Below, one piece after another: positions 22,738-31,199 of a stretch of 46,391 nucleotides of DNA; position 1 is the stretch's first letter, and each line of letters opens with the position of its first letter. The position numbers and the translations under genes are program-made. The notes under the pieces are model-generated. The model was given only the letters and a program-made list of their open reading frames with translations. It ran no database searches and was not told the DNA's origin. This DNA is from Paenibacillus sp. A3 (GTDB taxonomy: Bacteria; Bacillota; Bacilli; Paenibacillales; NBRC-103111), in contig NZ_JTHN01000090.1 in NCBI RefSeq assembly GCF_001399685.1, positions 1 to 46,391 of the forward strand, written 5' to 3'.

Positions 22738-22842
22738 ATGAAGGGTCCTGCAGACCGGCGAAAGCAGAACATAGAAGTAGAATTAAGACGTAAATGGCAG
22801 CTAATTGAACTGGCAGACGTGATCGGGGTGGAATTTTGTTGA
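22738..22842 (+). CDS. Possible 34-residue peptide coupled to the winged-helix gene
   Basis: The frame begins MKGPADRRKQNIEVELRRKW and ends in LIELADVIGVEFC. Its TGA overlaps the next start codon (TGATG), a typical coupling arrangement. It is charged and probably helical. No clear ribosome binding site is seen, so it may be non-coding or a remnant. Confidence 0.35.
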   Translation: MKGPADRRKQNIEVELRRKWQLIELADVIGVEFC

Positions 22843-23057
22843 TGACAGATGTTGAAAAGAAAGTGCTTCGAATCCTGTGGAATTTATACAAAACAGCATG
22901 GGTAAGGCCTGATGTCAAAAGGATTTCGTGGTTATCCGGGCGCACGGTGGAGCAACTGCGAAAAATAGTGTTTTGCCTCGTCAAGGATGGTTATGTAGAA
23001 GTTCGCAGGGATGAGCTTCGGGTCATACAAGGCTTGGAGCAAAGGGCACCGCAGTAG
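22842..23057 (+). CDS. Small winged-helix-like DNA-binding protein
   Basis: 71 residues. Helical segments (VEKKVLRILWNLYKTAW, then RISWLSGRTVEQLRKIVFCLV) followed by GYVEVRRDELRVI fit a minimal winged helix with recognition helix and wing. I do not recognise the exact family. GGGGTGGA precedes the ATG at 22842. It lies in the LexA-boxed cluster between the mini-WYL and YolD-like genes and may be a local regulator. Confidence 0.6.
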   Translation: MTDVEKKVLRILWNLYKTAWVRPDVKRISWLSGRTVEQLRKIVFCLVKDGYVEVRRDELRVIQGLEQRAPQ

Positions 23058-23099
23058 ATAGGATGGATTGATGATGAAATAGAAGAGGGGCTGGAAATC

Positions 23100-23369
23100 A
23101 TGATAGGCTTACCGACATTAAGCAAGAAATACGCTGCGCAACGCCTAACAAGAGACGAGTTTGAATTGGAAGAACTGGGGAACCGATTGTTCGAGGCCCA
23201 AGAAGAGGGAGCCGAGATTTTTTTGACCGTATGGGGGACGGATGAGCAGGTGCGGGGACGAATTACCAACATGGACCCGCGAACCCGGCTGGTACATATA
23301 GAGCGTGACGGCGATACGCTGAAAGTTCCTTATTTGGATATCATGGAAGTGGTGAGCCCAAGGGATTGA
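23100..23369 (+). CDS. YolD-like family protein
   Basis: 89 residues. After a basic start (LSKKYAAQRLTRDEFELEEL) comes the YolD beta-domain: AEIFLTVWGTDEQVRGRITNMD, LVHIERDG and LKVPYLDIMEV. YolD proteins are encoded with UvrX-type SOS polymerases; here the family is present without a polymerase. An AGGGG-containing site lies about 10 nt before the ATG at 23100. A 12-bp hairpin (GAGCCC...GGGCTC, 23354-23380) overlaps the stop but lacks a direct T-tract. Confidence 0.8.
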   Translation: MIGLPTLSKKYAAQRLTRDEFELEELGNRLFEAQEEGAEIFLTVWGTDEQVRGRITNMDPRTRLVHIERDGDTLKVPYLDIMEVVSPRD

Positions 23370-23416
23370 TCCCTGGGCTCTCGTGCTAGGGAGAATTTTT
23401 TTACATAATGTCGAAT

Positions 23417-23446
23417 TTGTGGAGTTGCACGAGTTCGTGATACGAT
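23417..23446 (+). promoter_or_regulatory. Extended -10 promoter of the PLD-like lipoprotein gene
   Basis: A -35-like TTGTGG (23417-23422), 18 bp, then TGATACGAT with -10 TACGAT at 23441-23446. The same TGATACGAT element occurs before rsmD. Confidence 0.5.
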
Positions 23447-23473
23447 AGGTAAAAATTGTAAAGGAGACAAGCC

Positions 23474-24115
23474 ATGAATAAGTATCTCGGACTCCTCGCT
23501 CTGATAGTAATGATCATGACTGCAGGCTGTACGCAAGCAGAATCTCCAAAAGCTACTGCGGCATCTGAGCAGAGTACCGCGCCGGTTACGACACCGCAAG
23601 ATACACCAAAAGATGCAGCTAAACAGTCAGTAACTACGAATACAGAGTTTGCTTTTACTAGAGCAAATCAACACCCTGAAAAGGTTCTGAGCGATGTCAT
23701 TAACTCGGCGAAGGAGACATTAGATGTTGCGATCCACAGCATCACGCATCCGGATATTGTAGCAGCTATCCGGGATGCAAAGAAACGCGGCGTAGCAGTT
23801 CGTTTAATTACCGACAAGGCTCAATCCGAAGGAAAGGCGCAAGGGGAGGCATTGAAGATCCTTGGCAGCTCCGGGATTCCGATGAAGATCAACAGCCACA
23901 GCGGCCTGATGCACCTGAAGGTGACGATCGCAGACAAGAAGGTCGTAACCACCGGCTCGTATAACTATTCCAAGGCAGCAAGTACAACGAACGATGAGGT
24001 CCTGGTCGTAATTCGGGAGGAAGGGGCAGCAAAAACATTTTCAGATGAATTCGAGAAGATGTGGAATGATACGAAGGGATTTAAGACGATTGAGAAGAAA
24101 ATCGCGAAAAAATAA
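23474..24115 (+). CDS. Phospholipase D-like (single HKD) lipoprotein
   Basis: 213 residues. A lipoprotein signal ends in MTAGC (Cys19), followed by a Thr/Ala/Pro linker (about 20-60). The PLD domain has one complete HKD motif: H147, K149, D154 and GSYN (161-164). Single-HKD proteins such as Nuc act as dimers and are mainly nucleases or phosphodiesterases. Surface anchoring suggests an extracellular nuclease or phosphodiesterase; the substrate is unproven. AAGGAG precedes the ATG. Followed by its own terminator. Confidence 0.85.
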   Translation: MNKYLGLLALIVMIMTAGCTQAESPKATAASEQSTAPVTTPQDTPKDAAKQSVTTNTEFAFTRANQHPEKVLSDVINSAKETLDVAIHSITHPDIVAAIRDAKKRGVAVRLITDKAQSEGKAQGEALKILGSSGIPMKINSHSGLMHLKVTIADKKVVTTGSYNYSKAASTTNDEVLVVIREEGAAKTFSDEFEKMWNDTKGFKTIEKKIAKK

Positions 24116-24121
24116 TTAACG

Positions 24122-24155
24122 AAACTCCCGACCTGAATGGTTTGGGAGTTTTGAT
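24122..24155 (+). terminator. Terminator after the PLD-like gene
   Basis: AAACTCCC (24122-24129) pairs with GGGAGTTT (24144-24151), followed by TTGATTTT. Confidence 0.7.
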
Positions 24156-24211
24156 TTTAAAAACAATTTGTTTGATAAACCATAGCTCTGAGTAGGATAG
24201 CTGATGGTTGT

Positions 24212-24448
24212 TCAAGTTAGATCTAAAACTTTGAAAATGATGTCCATAACCAGACAAAAAACTCCCAAGAAGAATAGGGTTATGCCATGCCTCTTAAGTT
24301 TTTTCCTTAGTCGCTGTTCGTATTGTTGGTCTGTTTCTCCGGGCTGCTGCACTCCTTTAACTACTTTAATATTGTAAGATTTTCTGAAAGAGAGAAAAAA
24401 ATACATAATGCCGGCAATTATTAATAACAAAGCAATAATTAATAACAC
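24212..24448 (-). CDS. Small membrane protein with two transmembrane helices
   Basis: 78 residues from the GTG at 24446-24448. Helix 1 is LLIIALLLIIAGIMYFFL, followed by a basic, Glu/Gln-rich loop (GETDQQYEQRLRKKLKRHG), then helix 2 (ITLFFLGVFCLVMDIIF). GGAGG at 24455-24459 sits 6 nt before this GTG. A longer in-frame ATG (24526) would add a Cys/Tyr-rich tail without a ribosome binding site. No family recognised. Confidence 0.65.
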   Translation of the reverse strand: MLLIIALLLIIAGIMYFFLSFRKSYNIKVVKGVQQPGETDQQYEQRLRKKLKRHGITLFFLGVFCLVMDIIFKVLDLT

Positions 24449-24788
24449 GATGTACCTCCTCGTAGAATAAATACCAGCAATATAATATCGGCATCCAAAG
24501 AGTTTATATTTACCCTGTATTTTCAAAATTAATGAGTAATTTATGCAAGATGCCTCGTTTTATTAGCCTTATTATTTCAAAATTTTTCCGACGGTTGATT
24601 TGAAACTATAAGCCTACTCCCAGAGGCATATTTACGTATAAATATTTAAAGGTAATATTAAACTATGAATCCATAATTTACATCAATCGTTTGCGGAACG
24701 CAGGAACACGGGCAAGGCGCCGTCCGTTTCCGATATAACGTATGCAGCTTAACGATTTCAAATCCGAAGATGCGGGAGGGTGTTTGAG

Positions 24789-25259
24789 ATGAGCTTTAGT
24801 TTTCAAGGGCAAGGGTTAAAAAAGGTATTCGCAATACTTCTGAGTGCAGTTTGTTTCACGGGCTTGGGCACAAGGGAAGCTTTGGCATGGCCCTATCAGA
24901 CCTATTGGGATTGCAGCGATAACCTTTATGACTGTCAAGCGGCCGATCTGGTGCCCGGACTTGCACAGTACGCGCACACTGTTCACCTCAAGGTTCCCGA
25001 AGGGAAAGTAATTTCATACCATTACAAGGATGATGGAACGGAAGAACCCTTTGAGCATTCATACACGGAAATTATACTTTCATATCTCAATGATAAGGGT
25101 CAAGTAGAACAAGTTGCTTCTTTCAATGTCCGTAGGGGGGACGAGGCCGGAGGAGAGCTGATTGCGCCGAAATCAAATTCGTATTATCTTACTATGCAAT
25201 GTTATCAGAGAGGTTGGGAGGAATGTAGCGGCTCAGGTTACTTACGCACATTGAAATGA
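24789..25259 (+). CDS. Secreted hypothetical protein with four cysteines in the mature part
   Basis: 156 residues. A signal peptide (KKVFAILLSAVCFTGLGTREALA, cleavage after about residue 33) is followed by a mature domain with two Cys near the start (WDCSDNLYDC) and two near the end (QCYQRGWEEC), which could form disulfides. The middle is strand-rich (VHLKVPEGKVISYHY, EIILSYLNDKGQV). No family recognised. GGGAGGG sits 8 nt before the ATG at 24789; a GTG at 24780 overlaps that site. Its neighbourhood is AT-richer than the core genes. Confidence 0.7.
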   Translation: MSFSFQGQGLKKVFAILLSAVCFTGLGTREALAWPYQTYWDCSDNLYDCQAADLVPGLAQYAHTVHLKVPEGKVISYHYKDDGTEEPFEHSYTEIILSYLNDKGQVEQVASFNVRRGDEAGGELIAPKSNSYYLTMQCYQRGWEECSGSGYLRTLK

Positions 25260-25499
25260 AATGATACGGCCTGGTAAACGGGGTGCTCTGCTGTCAATGA
25301 TACGAAATGTATCTATTTGCGATATCTAAAATGGTTTTCGGTACGATCGTTCTCTCGTGTATACGGATGATATTACGGTCAGTTCATTCATTGTCTCCAA
25401 AACAAATGGATCATAAATATCATGCCGCTGCCAATACAGGCTGGTACAGTGTTCTTCTTTTAAAATTGTCTATACTTTATTTTTAGAAGGGAGATTTAT

Positions 25500-25898
25500 A
25501 TGAAAAAGATTGTATTTTTGGCCTTGCTGTCGGCTTATATGTTGATACCGTAGAAGATGTATACAAGAACGAAAACGATGTTCCGGAGGAACTTGAATTC
25601 TGGTATGGTAAGTGTAGTGGTATTTTGAAAAAATATAAACAACGTTATGGCCACAATATGGTGGTTGGGTTGGTACGTATAGAGGGTGGCTTTATTACCC
25701 GGAGACATGATCAGCGAGGTGAGATCCGGGAGGCAGAACCCGCCTATCGTAATATGGAAGAAGGACGACTGCGTCTGGGACAGAAAAAGAAGTAAAACGC
25801 CCTACTGGGACGATGCAAATTGCTGTTACTGGCAGCAGTTTTGCGACGTCCATTTTTATTATCTTATCTGCTTCCCCAATAAAGCGGCCAGATATTAA
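25500..25898 (+). pseudogene. Broken secreted-protein gene
   Basis: An ATG at 25500 with AAGGGAG upstream begins a signal-peptide-like segment (MKKIVFLALLSAYMLIP) that stops at TAG 25551-25553. Reading continues in another frame from 25550 (VEDVYKNENDVPEELEFWYG) to about 25794, and a third frame is open at 25686-25898. This pattern suggests one or more frameshifts in a former exported protein. The rest of 25260-26152 is AT-rich and holds no supported gene; a GC-rich stem (GGGGC/GCCCC) lies near 25937-25962. Confidence 0.45.
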
Positions 25899-26110
25899 AC
25901 AATCCCTTAATTAATCAAGGGGTGTTAAATAAAATCGGGGCCCGTCTCACGACGAGCCCCTTTCATGGGAGAGGAGAAACCGGACGAAGAGCTTATGGGG
26001 AACGTAAGTCTTCTCCGCGGTTGTCTACGACATTTTCGGATGTCGATGATATAAGGATGATCCTTTTTGCAGAAAGATATACATCCGCTGGCAAAATTTT
26101 TTTGGATTTT

Positions 26111-26140
26111 TTGTGCAAAAGATTCCGTTTGTGATACGAT
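26111..26140 (+). promoter_or_regulatory. Extended -10 promoter of rsmD
   Basis: A -35 TTGTGC (26111-26116), an 18-bp spacer, then TGATACGAT with -10 TACGAT at 26135-26140. Located 37 bp before the rsmD ATG. Confidence 0.55.
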
Positions 26141-26176
26141 ATCAATATTAAGTTGGCGGAAAGAAGGCTATACAGC

Positions 26177-26746
26177 ATGAGAGTCATATCGGGAAGTGCC
26201 AAAGGGCGGCCGCTGAAGGCGGTACCGGGCATGGGGACCCGGCCCACGACGGACAAAGTGAAAGAAGCGGTATTCAGCATGATCGGTCCTTATTTCGACG
26301 GCGGACAAGTGCTGGATTTGTTTGCGGGCACGGGCGGGCTGAGTATCGAAGCGTTGAGCCGGGGGATGGACCGCGCCGTGCTCACGGACGTTGACAAAAA
26401 AGCCATCGACACGATTCGCCACAATCTTCAGGCGACCGGGTTGACGGAGCGGGCCGAAGTGTACCGCAATGATGCGATGCGTGCGCTCAAAGCGCTTTCC
26501 AAGCGGGAAGCGCGTTTTGATCTGGTGTTTTTGGACCCGCCGTACAAGCTGAAGGTGATCGGAGAGCTGCTGGAGGAGCTGCAGCAGGGCGGATTGCTGG
26601 CCGACGGGGCGCGGATCGTGGTCGAGCATGACACGGAGGACCGCCATGAGGGGGACTTCGGGAAGCTCGAGTGGCTGAGGCGGGCCGAGTATGGGGATAC
26701 GGCCATTACGATTTACCGCACCCGCTCCGAGGGTAAAGAGATTTAA
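26177..26746 (+). CDS. rsmD: 16S rRNA (guanine(966)-N(2))-methyltransferase RsmD
   Basis: 189 residues of standard length. It begins MRVISGSAKGRPLKAVPG, with TRPTTDKVKEAVF, the SAM-binding DLFAGTGGLSIEA (47-59), and the catalytic DPPY (120-123). It methylates G966 of 16S rRNA during small-subunit assembly using S-adenosylmethionine. I chose the ATG at 26177, where the family starts; AGAAGG precedes it. Followed by coaD, the conserved Bacillales order. Confidence 0.95.
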   Translation: MRVISGSAKGRPLKAVPGMGTRPTTDKVKEAVFSMIGPYFDGGQVLDLFAGTGGLSIEALSRGMDRAVLTDVDKKAIDTIRHNLQATGLTERAEVYRNDAMRALKALSKREARFDLVFLDPPYKLKVIGELLEELQQGGLLADGARIVVEHDTEDRHEGDFGKLEWLRRAEYGDTAITIYRTRSEGKEI

Positions 26747-26758
26747 ACTCGACAATAG

Positions 26759-27301
<543 letters not shown>

Positions 27302-27320
27302 TTCGGAAGAGAAGAAAAGC

Positions 27321-28589
27321 TTACCGCTGATGGCGGCGGCGATGGAAGAGAAAAGCGGCAAATACCGAAAGCACGAGCAGGACAAGCAGCATCGTGCCGA
27401 ACTGCAGCATCATCGGGCTGACCAAGGGCCACAGACTGTCGCGCTCGAAGGACCAGCCGCTGCGGACCGCGGTATAGTGCGCAAGCACGGGCTGCTCTCC
27501 GCCCAGCGAATCGGTGAGCGGCTTCCAAGTCAAGCAGGTAAGCACAAAAGCAATCCCGCCATGCTCAAGCCGGGAGCGCAGAAATCGCAGGTAGCGCAAG
27601 TCGGAAGCCGCAGTCAAGCTTTTGACCTGAGCGTGCGTGGACAAGCCTCCCCACGAGAGCAGCAGACTGAGCAGCGCAAACGGCAAAGCCGACGAAGCTG
27701 CTTCTGTATATTGCGACAAGGCATACGCTCCGAGATGCGGTTCGAAAAAGCCCGCCAGAAGCGCTTGGGCAAGCGCCAGAGCGTTGTCTCGGCTAAGCCC
27801 AAGTGCGGAGGCGAGGGAAGCGGCAGCGGAGACAAGTCCCGAAAGCGAAACGGCGTGAAGCAGGACGGAGAACATCATCATGCACCCGCCGATCAAAAAA
27901 AGCTGCTGAACGCTTGTCGTCACCGAATCTCCCAGCAACTTCCCGAACGTCCGGCCGTCGCGCGTCCGGGCGTCTTGAAATGCGTCGAAGCTCCGGCTGA
28001 GCCATCCTGGGCCACCTTTGACCCGCGTTTTCGTTTTCGGCAGTGGATGAGGTACCGGGGCGCTGCGAAAGCGGTGAAGCATGGCCAAGAGCAGCGTAGA
28101 GGCATAATGGATGACCGCAAGCACAAGTCCGGCGGTCGCGCTTTGCAGAAAGCCGACGCCGACCACGCTTACGAGGAAGACCGGATTTAGCAGGTGAGAG
28201 ACCGAAAGCAGCCGTTCTCCTTCGTCGCGGGTCAGTGTGCCATCCTTTCGAAGCTGGCCCACGGCTGCGGCACCGGCCGGCATGCCCGCAGTGAAGCCGA
28301 GCGCGACGATCCAGCCGGCGACTCCCGGGAGCCTGAATAAAAGGCGGAGCAGCGGCTCGAGCAGTACGCCAAGTCCGTGCAGCACGCCCATGCCGCGCAG
28401 CAGCTCGGTAACGATCAGAAAGGGCAGCAGGGCCGGGAAGACCAGCTTCCACCAGAGCTGCAGCCCTTGGAGCGACGAGCGAAACGCTTCGTCGGGAAAT
28501 GCGATGATGCTAACGACAAGAGCAAGCGCGGCGGCGCCGAGCAGCAGCGTCGTAAAGCGCGGGGAGAACAGAACCTGTAACCGTTGCAT
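27321..28589 (-). CDS. ylbJ: Sporulation integral membrane protein YlbJ
   Basis: About 422 residues with many hydrophobic helices. YlbJ has two nucleoside-transporter-gate-like domains: WWKLVFPALLPFLIVTELL near the N-terminus, then FTAGMPAGAAAVGQL, SHLLNPVF, and in the second half LIGGCMMMFSVLLH, LAGFFEPHLGAYALS and LLSWGGLSTHAQV. It is made under SigE and needed for spore cortex formation. It converges on coaD and is divergent from the sepM-like gene. I placed the start at the ATG ending at 28589, 11 nt after GGAG; the ATG at 28598 is only 2 nt from that site. Confidence 0.9.
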   Translation of the reverse strand: MQRLQVLFSPRFTTLLLGAAALALVVSIIAFPDEAFRSSLQGLQLWWKLVFPALLPFLIVTELLRGMGVLHGLGVLLEPLLRLLFRLPGVAGWIVALGFTAGMPAGAAAVGQLRKDGTLTRDEGERLLSVSHLLNPVFLVSVVGVGFLQSATAGLVLAVIHYASTLLLAMLHRFRSAPVPHPLPKTKTRVKGGPGWLSRSFDAFQDARTRDGRTFGKLLGDSVTTSVQQLFLIGGCMMMFSVLLHAVSLSGLVSAAASLASALGLSRDNALALAQALLAGFFEPHLGAYALSQYTEAASSALPFALLSLLLSWGGLSTHAQVKSLTAASDLRYLRFLRSRLEHGGIAFVLTCLTWKPLTDSLGGEQPVLAHYTAVRSGWSFERDSLWPLVSPMMLQFGTMLLVLLVLSVFAAFLFHRRRHQR

Positions 28590-28733
28590 CCGATTCATCA
28601 CTCCAGCTTGGGTTAGTGGTACATGTTTACGCTTTGTCCGCATGGAATAGACCTGGCAGGCGTACGCTACCTATAGAGATACGACATTTGCGAACGGCCG
28701 GGGGGACAGCTATCAATGGGAGAGGCTAGACAA

Positions 28734-29819
28734 ATGAAACGCGCGTCACGCGTCGTTTTTTCCGTTTTTACAGCGATAGCGCTTTTGTACGTTGTTTATT
28801 TTATGCCTTTGCCGCTCTACATTTTTAAACCGGGGACGGCTGAGGACATCCATCCGATGGTTCACGTCAAACAAGCCTCGGAGGAAAAAGGCAAGTTCAT
28901 GCTGACCACGGTGCAGGTGGCCGACGCAACCGTATTCGGCTATTTGATGTCTTACATCCGGCCCTACGAAGAGCTGCGCCTGAAGCGGGAGCTGCTCCGC
29001 AACAATGAGACCGAGGCGGAATATTCGCGGCGGCAGGAAGTGGTCATGATCACCTCGCAGGCCGATGCGATTCAGGCGGTGTATAAACGGCTGAACATTC
29101 CTTACCATATCAGCAAGGATGGCGTCGTCATCCAGCAGGTGTATCCGAATGTCCCGGCGCATGACGTGCTTCGGGCCGGCGATACGATCGTGAAAATCGA
29201 CGACAAACCGATTCAAACGATGGAAGAGGTGCGAGGCGGTGTCACAGGCAAAAAAGCGGGGGAGACCGTCTCGGTCAGCTACAAGCGCAAAGGCGTAATC
29301 GAGACGAAGGATATTGCTTTGGCCGCGCTGCCTGCCGACCCAAGCGCACAACCGGCAAACGCCGCACCCGCAGCTTCGCGGGTCGGGCTCGGGGTCGTAT
29401 TGACGGAATTGCACAGCGTGAAAGCCGAGTCGGAAGAGCAGCAGGTCACCATTCAAGCGGGAGACATTGGAGGGCCGTCGGCGGGCCTGATGTTTTCGCT
29501 GGAAATTTATAACCGGCTGGCGCCCGGCGATATTACAAAAGGCTACAAGGTTGCGGGAACCGGAGAGATCGATCCGGAAGGCCATGTCGGCGTCATCGGG
29601 GGCATTCAGCATAAAATCGTAGCGGCCGACCGGGCGGGTGCCGAAATCTTTTTCAGTCCCACAGATTATAAAGCTCCGACCGGGCAGACAATCCCCAATT
29701 ATTCGGACGCGAAGAAGCGTGCCGACGAACTGGGGACCAAGATGACCGTCGTTCCGGTGGCCACGATGGACGAGGCTTTGGACTATTTGGCGAAGCTGCC
29801 GGCGAAACCGGGAAGTTAA
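28734..29819 (+). CDS. SepM/YlbL family PDZ-Lon serine protease
   Basis: 361 residues. A single N-terminal membrane anchor (VVFSVFTAIALLYVVYFMPL) is followed by a PDZ domain (about 120-195, with the VIQQVYPNVPAHDVLRAGD pattern) and a C-terminal Lon-type protease domain. The catalytic dyad is S249 in GGPSAGLMF and K294 in GGIQHK, the normal spacing. B. subtilis YlbL and streptococcal SepM process peptides or degrade the DNA-damage division inhibitor YneA at the membrane. GGGAGAGG sits 7 nt before the ATG at 28734, so the ATG at 28716 is unlikely. Divergent from ylbJ. Confidence 0.93.
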   Translation: MKRASRVVFSVFTAIALLYVVYFMPLPLYIFKPGTAEDIHPMVHVKQASEEKGKFMLTTVQVADATVFGYLMSYIRPYEELRLKRELLRNNETEAEYSRRQEVVMITSQADAIQAVYKRLNIPYHISKDGVVIQQVYPNVPAHDVLRAGDTIVKIDDKPIQTMEEVRGGVTGKKAGETVSVSYKRKGVIETKDIALAALPADPSAQPANAAPAASRVGLGVVLTELHSVKAESEEQQVTIQAGDIGGPSAGLMFSLEIYNRLAPGDITKGYKVAGTGEIDPEGHVGVIGGIQHKIVAADRAGAEIFFSPTDYKAPTGQTIPNYSDAKKRADELGTKMTVVPVATMDEALDYLAKLPAKPGS

Positions 29820-29822
29820 GTA

Positions 29823-31058
29823 TTAATCGGTCACAACGACCGGCGGTTCATAGTAATCCGCGAACCAATCGCGGGGAGTAGGCGTCTCATATCCGAGCGC
29901 ATAGACAGAGGTAGCGCGGATATCCATCGCGAGCAGCGGCGAAAGCGTGTCCGTTACTTTGGTGACGACGGGGACCTTCGCCGTTGTTTTCATTCGTCGG
30001 AGCAGCTCTCTTCCTTTCGGACGGAAGCCAAGCACGCGCAGGTACGGCACACCCTGGCCGAGTGTTTCGGCGGAGAGCTCTTCTTTGGTGTGATTCAGCA
30101 AAATGCGCAGCAAGGTGCGCTGCAGCTTGGTCCGCGTATAGCGCTTCGTTTTGAGTCGGTCCAGCAGTGAAGCGACACAGCCCTCGTCAGGAGCTGTTGT
30201 CTCGGTCAGTGCCTGCCGGATGCGGTGCTCCAACCCTTCCGTGACCTCATGGAACGTCGCTAGCTGCTCCGGAGTATGGTGCATGAGCTGCAGCAGCAGC
30301 GGCTTCGCAAAGCGCTCCCAATCGACCGGCGCGCGTCCGGCTTGCCATTCCCGCTCCAAAATATCCAGCGTCGGCACAGGCGCATAAGGGCGGAGGGCGT
30401 GCAAAGTACGTTCCTCAAAGAGCAGCTTGCGCAGAGCGGTAGCGCTTGCAATACGCCCGTCCGTGATGTCGGTCTGATTGTATTCGGCTTTCGTCCTTGC
30501 AATCGTTTGCGGACGGATGCCGCTGCGAAGCCGCCGCAGGGCGATCAGATAATGCAGCCCGAGCGTATTGTTCGGCTTGGCGAGTTTGCTTTCGTCCGCG
30601 CCCGGTACGAGCTGCGCTACGGCGCGGCTGTAGGCGGCCGGATACGGGACGCCGGCTTTCAGCTCCTGCTGCAGCAGCTCCCGCAGCGGAGCGGGCTCGT
30701 CCTGCAAGACATCGGCTGCCGCTTCGAGCCAACCGATGTCGCCGCTTTCGCTGCCGAAGCAGAGGCTGTCGACGAGCCCGGTAGCGTCGAGCGCGGAGAC
30801 GGCGCCGAAGGCGAACCATTCCGCCGGCTGGGCGCTATAGGCGACCGGCAGCTCCAGGACGAGGTCGGCTCCCATGCGGAGCGCCATCTCGGCCCGCGCC
30901 CATTTGTTCACGACCGCCGGTTCGCCGCGCTGAAGAAAGTTCCCGCTCATGATGCAAATCGCGCTGTCTGCTCCCGTTACCTTTTTCGATTGTTGGTAAT
31001 GATAGTAGTGACCGTTATGCAGCGGGTTGTATTCGACGACAAGGCCGACGGTTGACAT
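29823..31058 (-). CDS. tmcAL: tRNA(Met) cytidine acetate ligase (YlbM)
   Basis: 411 residues. It begins with the nucleotidyltransferase core GLVVEYNPLHNGHYYH (5-20), whose HNGH motif binds ATP, then SGNFLQRGEPAV and the ELPVAYSAQPAEWFA segment. TmcAL activates acetate to acetyl-AMP and acetylates C34 of elongator tRNA-Met. GGGAGGAATC precedes the ATG at 31056-31058. It converges on sepM (3 bp gap) and is divergent from yceD. Confidence 0.95.
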   Translation of the reverse strand: MSTVGLVVEYNPLHNGHYYHYQQSKKVTGADSAICIMSGNFLQRGEPAVVNKWARAEMALRMGADLVLELPVAYSAQPAEWFAFGAVSALDATGLVDSLCFGSESGDIGWLEAAADVLQDEPAPLRELLQQELKAGVPYPAAYSRAVAQLVPGADESKLAKPNNTLGLHYLIALRRLRSGIRPQTIARTKAEYNQTDITDGRIASATALRKLLFEERTLHALRPYAPVPTLDILEREWQAGRAPVDWERFAKPLLLQLMHHTPEQLATFHEVTEGLEHRIRQALTETTAPDEGCVASLLDRLKTKRYTRTKLQRTLLRILLNHTKEELSAETLGQGVPYLRVLGFRPKGRELLRRMKTTAKVPVVTKVTDTLSPLLAMDIRATSVYALGYETPTPRDWFADYYEPPVVVTD

Positions 31059-31142
31059 GCGGACGATTCCTCCCGGTTAGGGTTTCAAGCTTCTTTTGCC
31101 ATGAACGATTATGATTAATCACTATAGCATGAACTGAAAATG

Positions 31143-31172
31143 TTGACAAAACGGAACCGAAGTCGATATAAT
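31143..31172 (+). promoter_or_regulatory. SigA promoter of yceD-rpmF
   Basis: A perfect -35 TTGACA (31143-31148) and a perfect -10 TATAAT (31167-31172) have an 18-bp spacer, 28 bp before the yceD ATG. Confidence 0.9.
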
Positions 31173-31199
31173 AATCTTTGTTTGTTTGGGGTGATACTC

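Noticed and set aside
23353-23380. Terminator after the YolD-like gene
   Set aside because: The stem is strong, but the loop is only two bases and no T-tract follows directly; mentioned under the gene only.
25922-26134. 70-residue plus-strand frame before rsmD
   Set aside because: Overlaps a GC-rich stem and the rsmD promoter; composition and start region are not gene-like.
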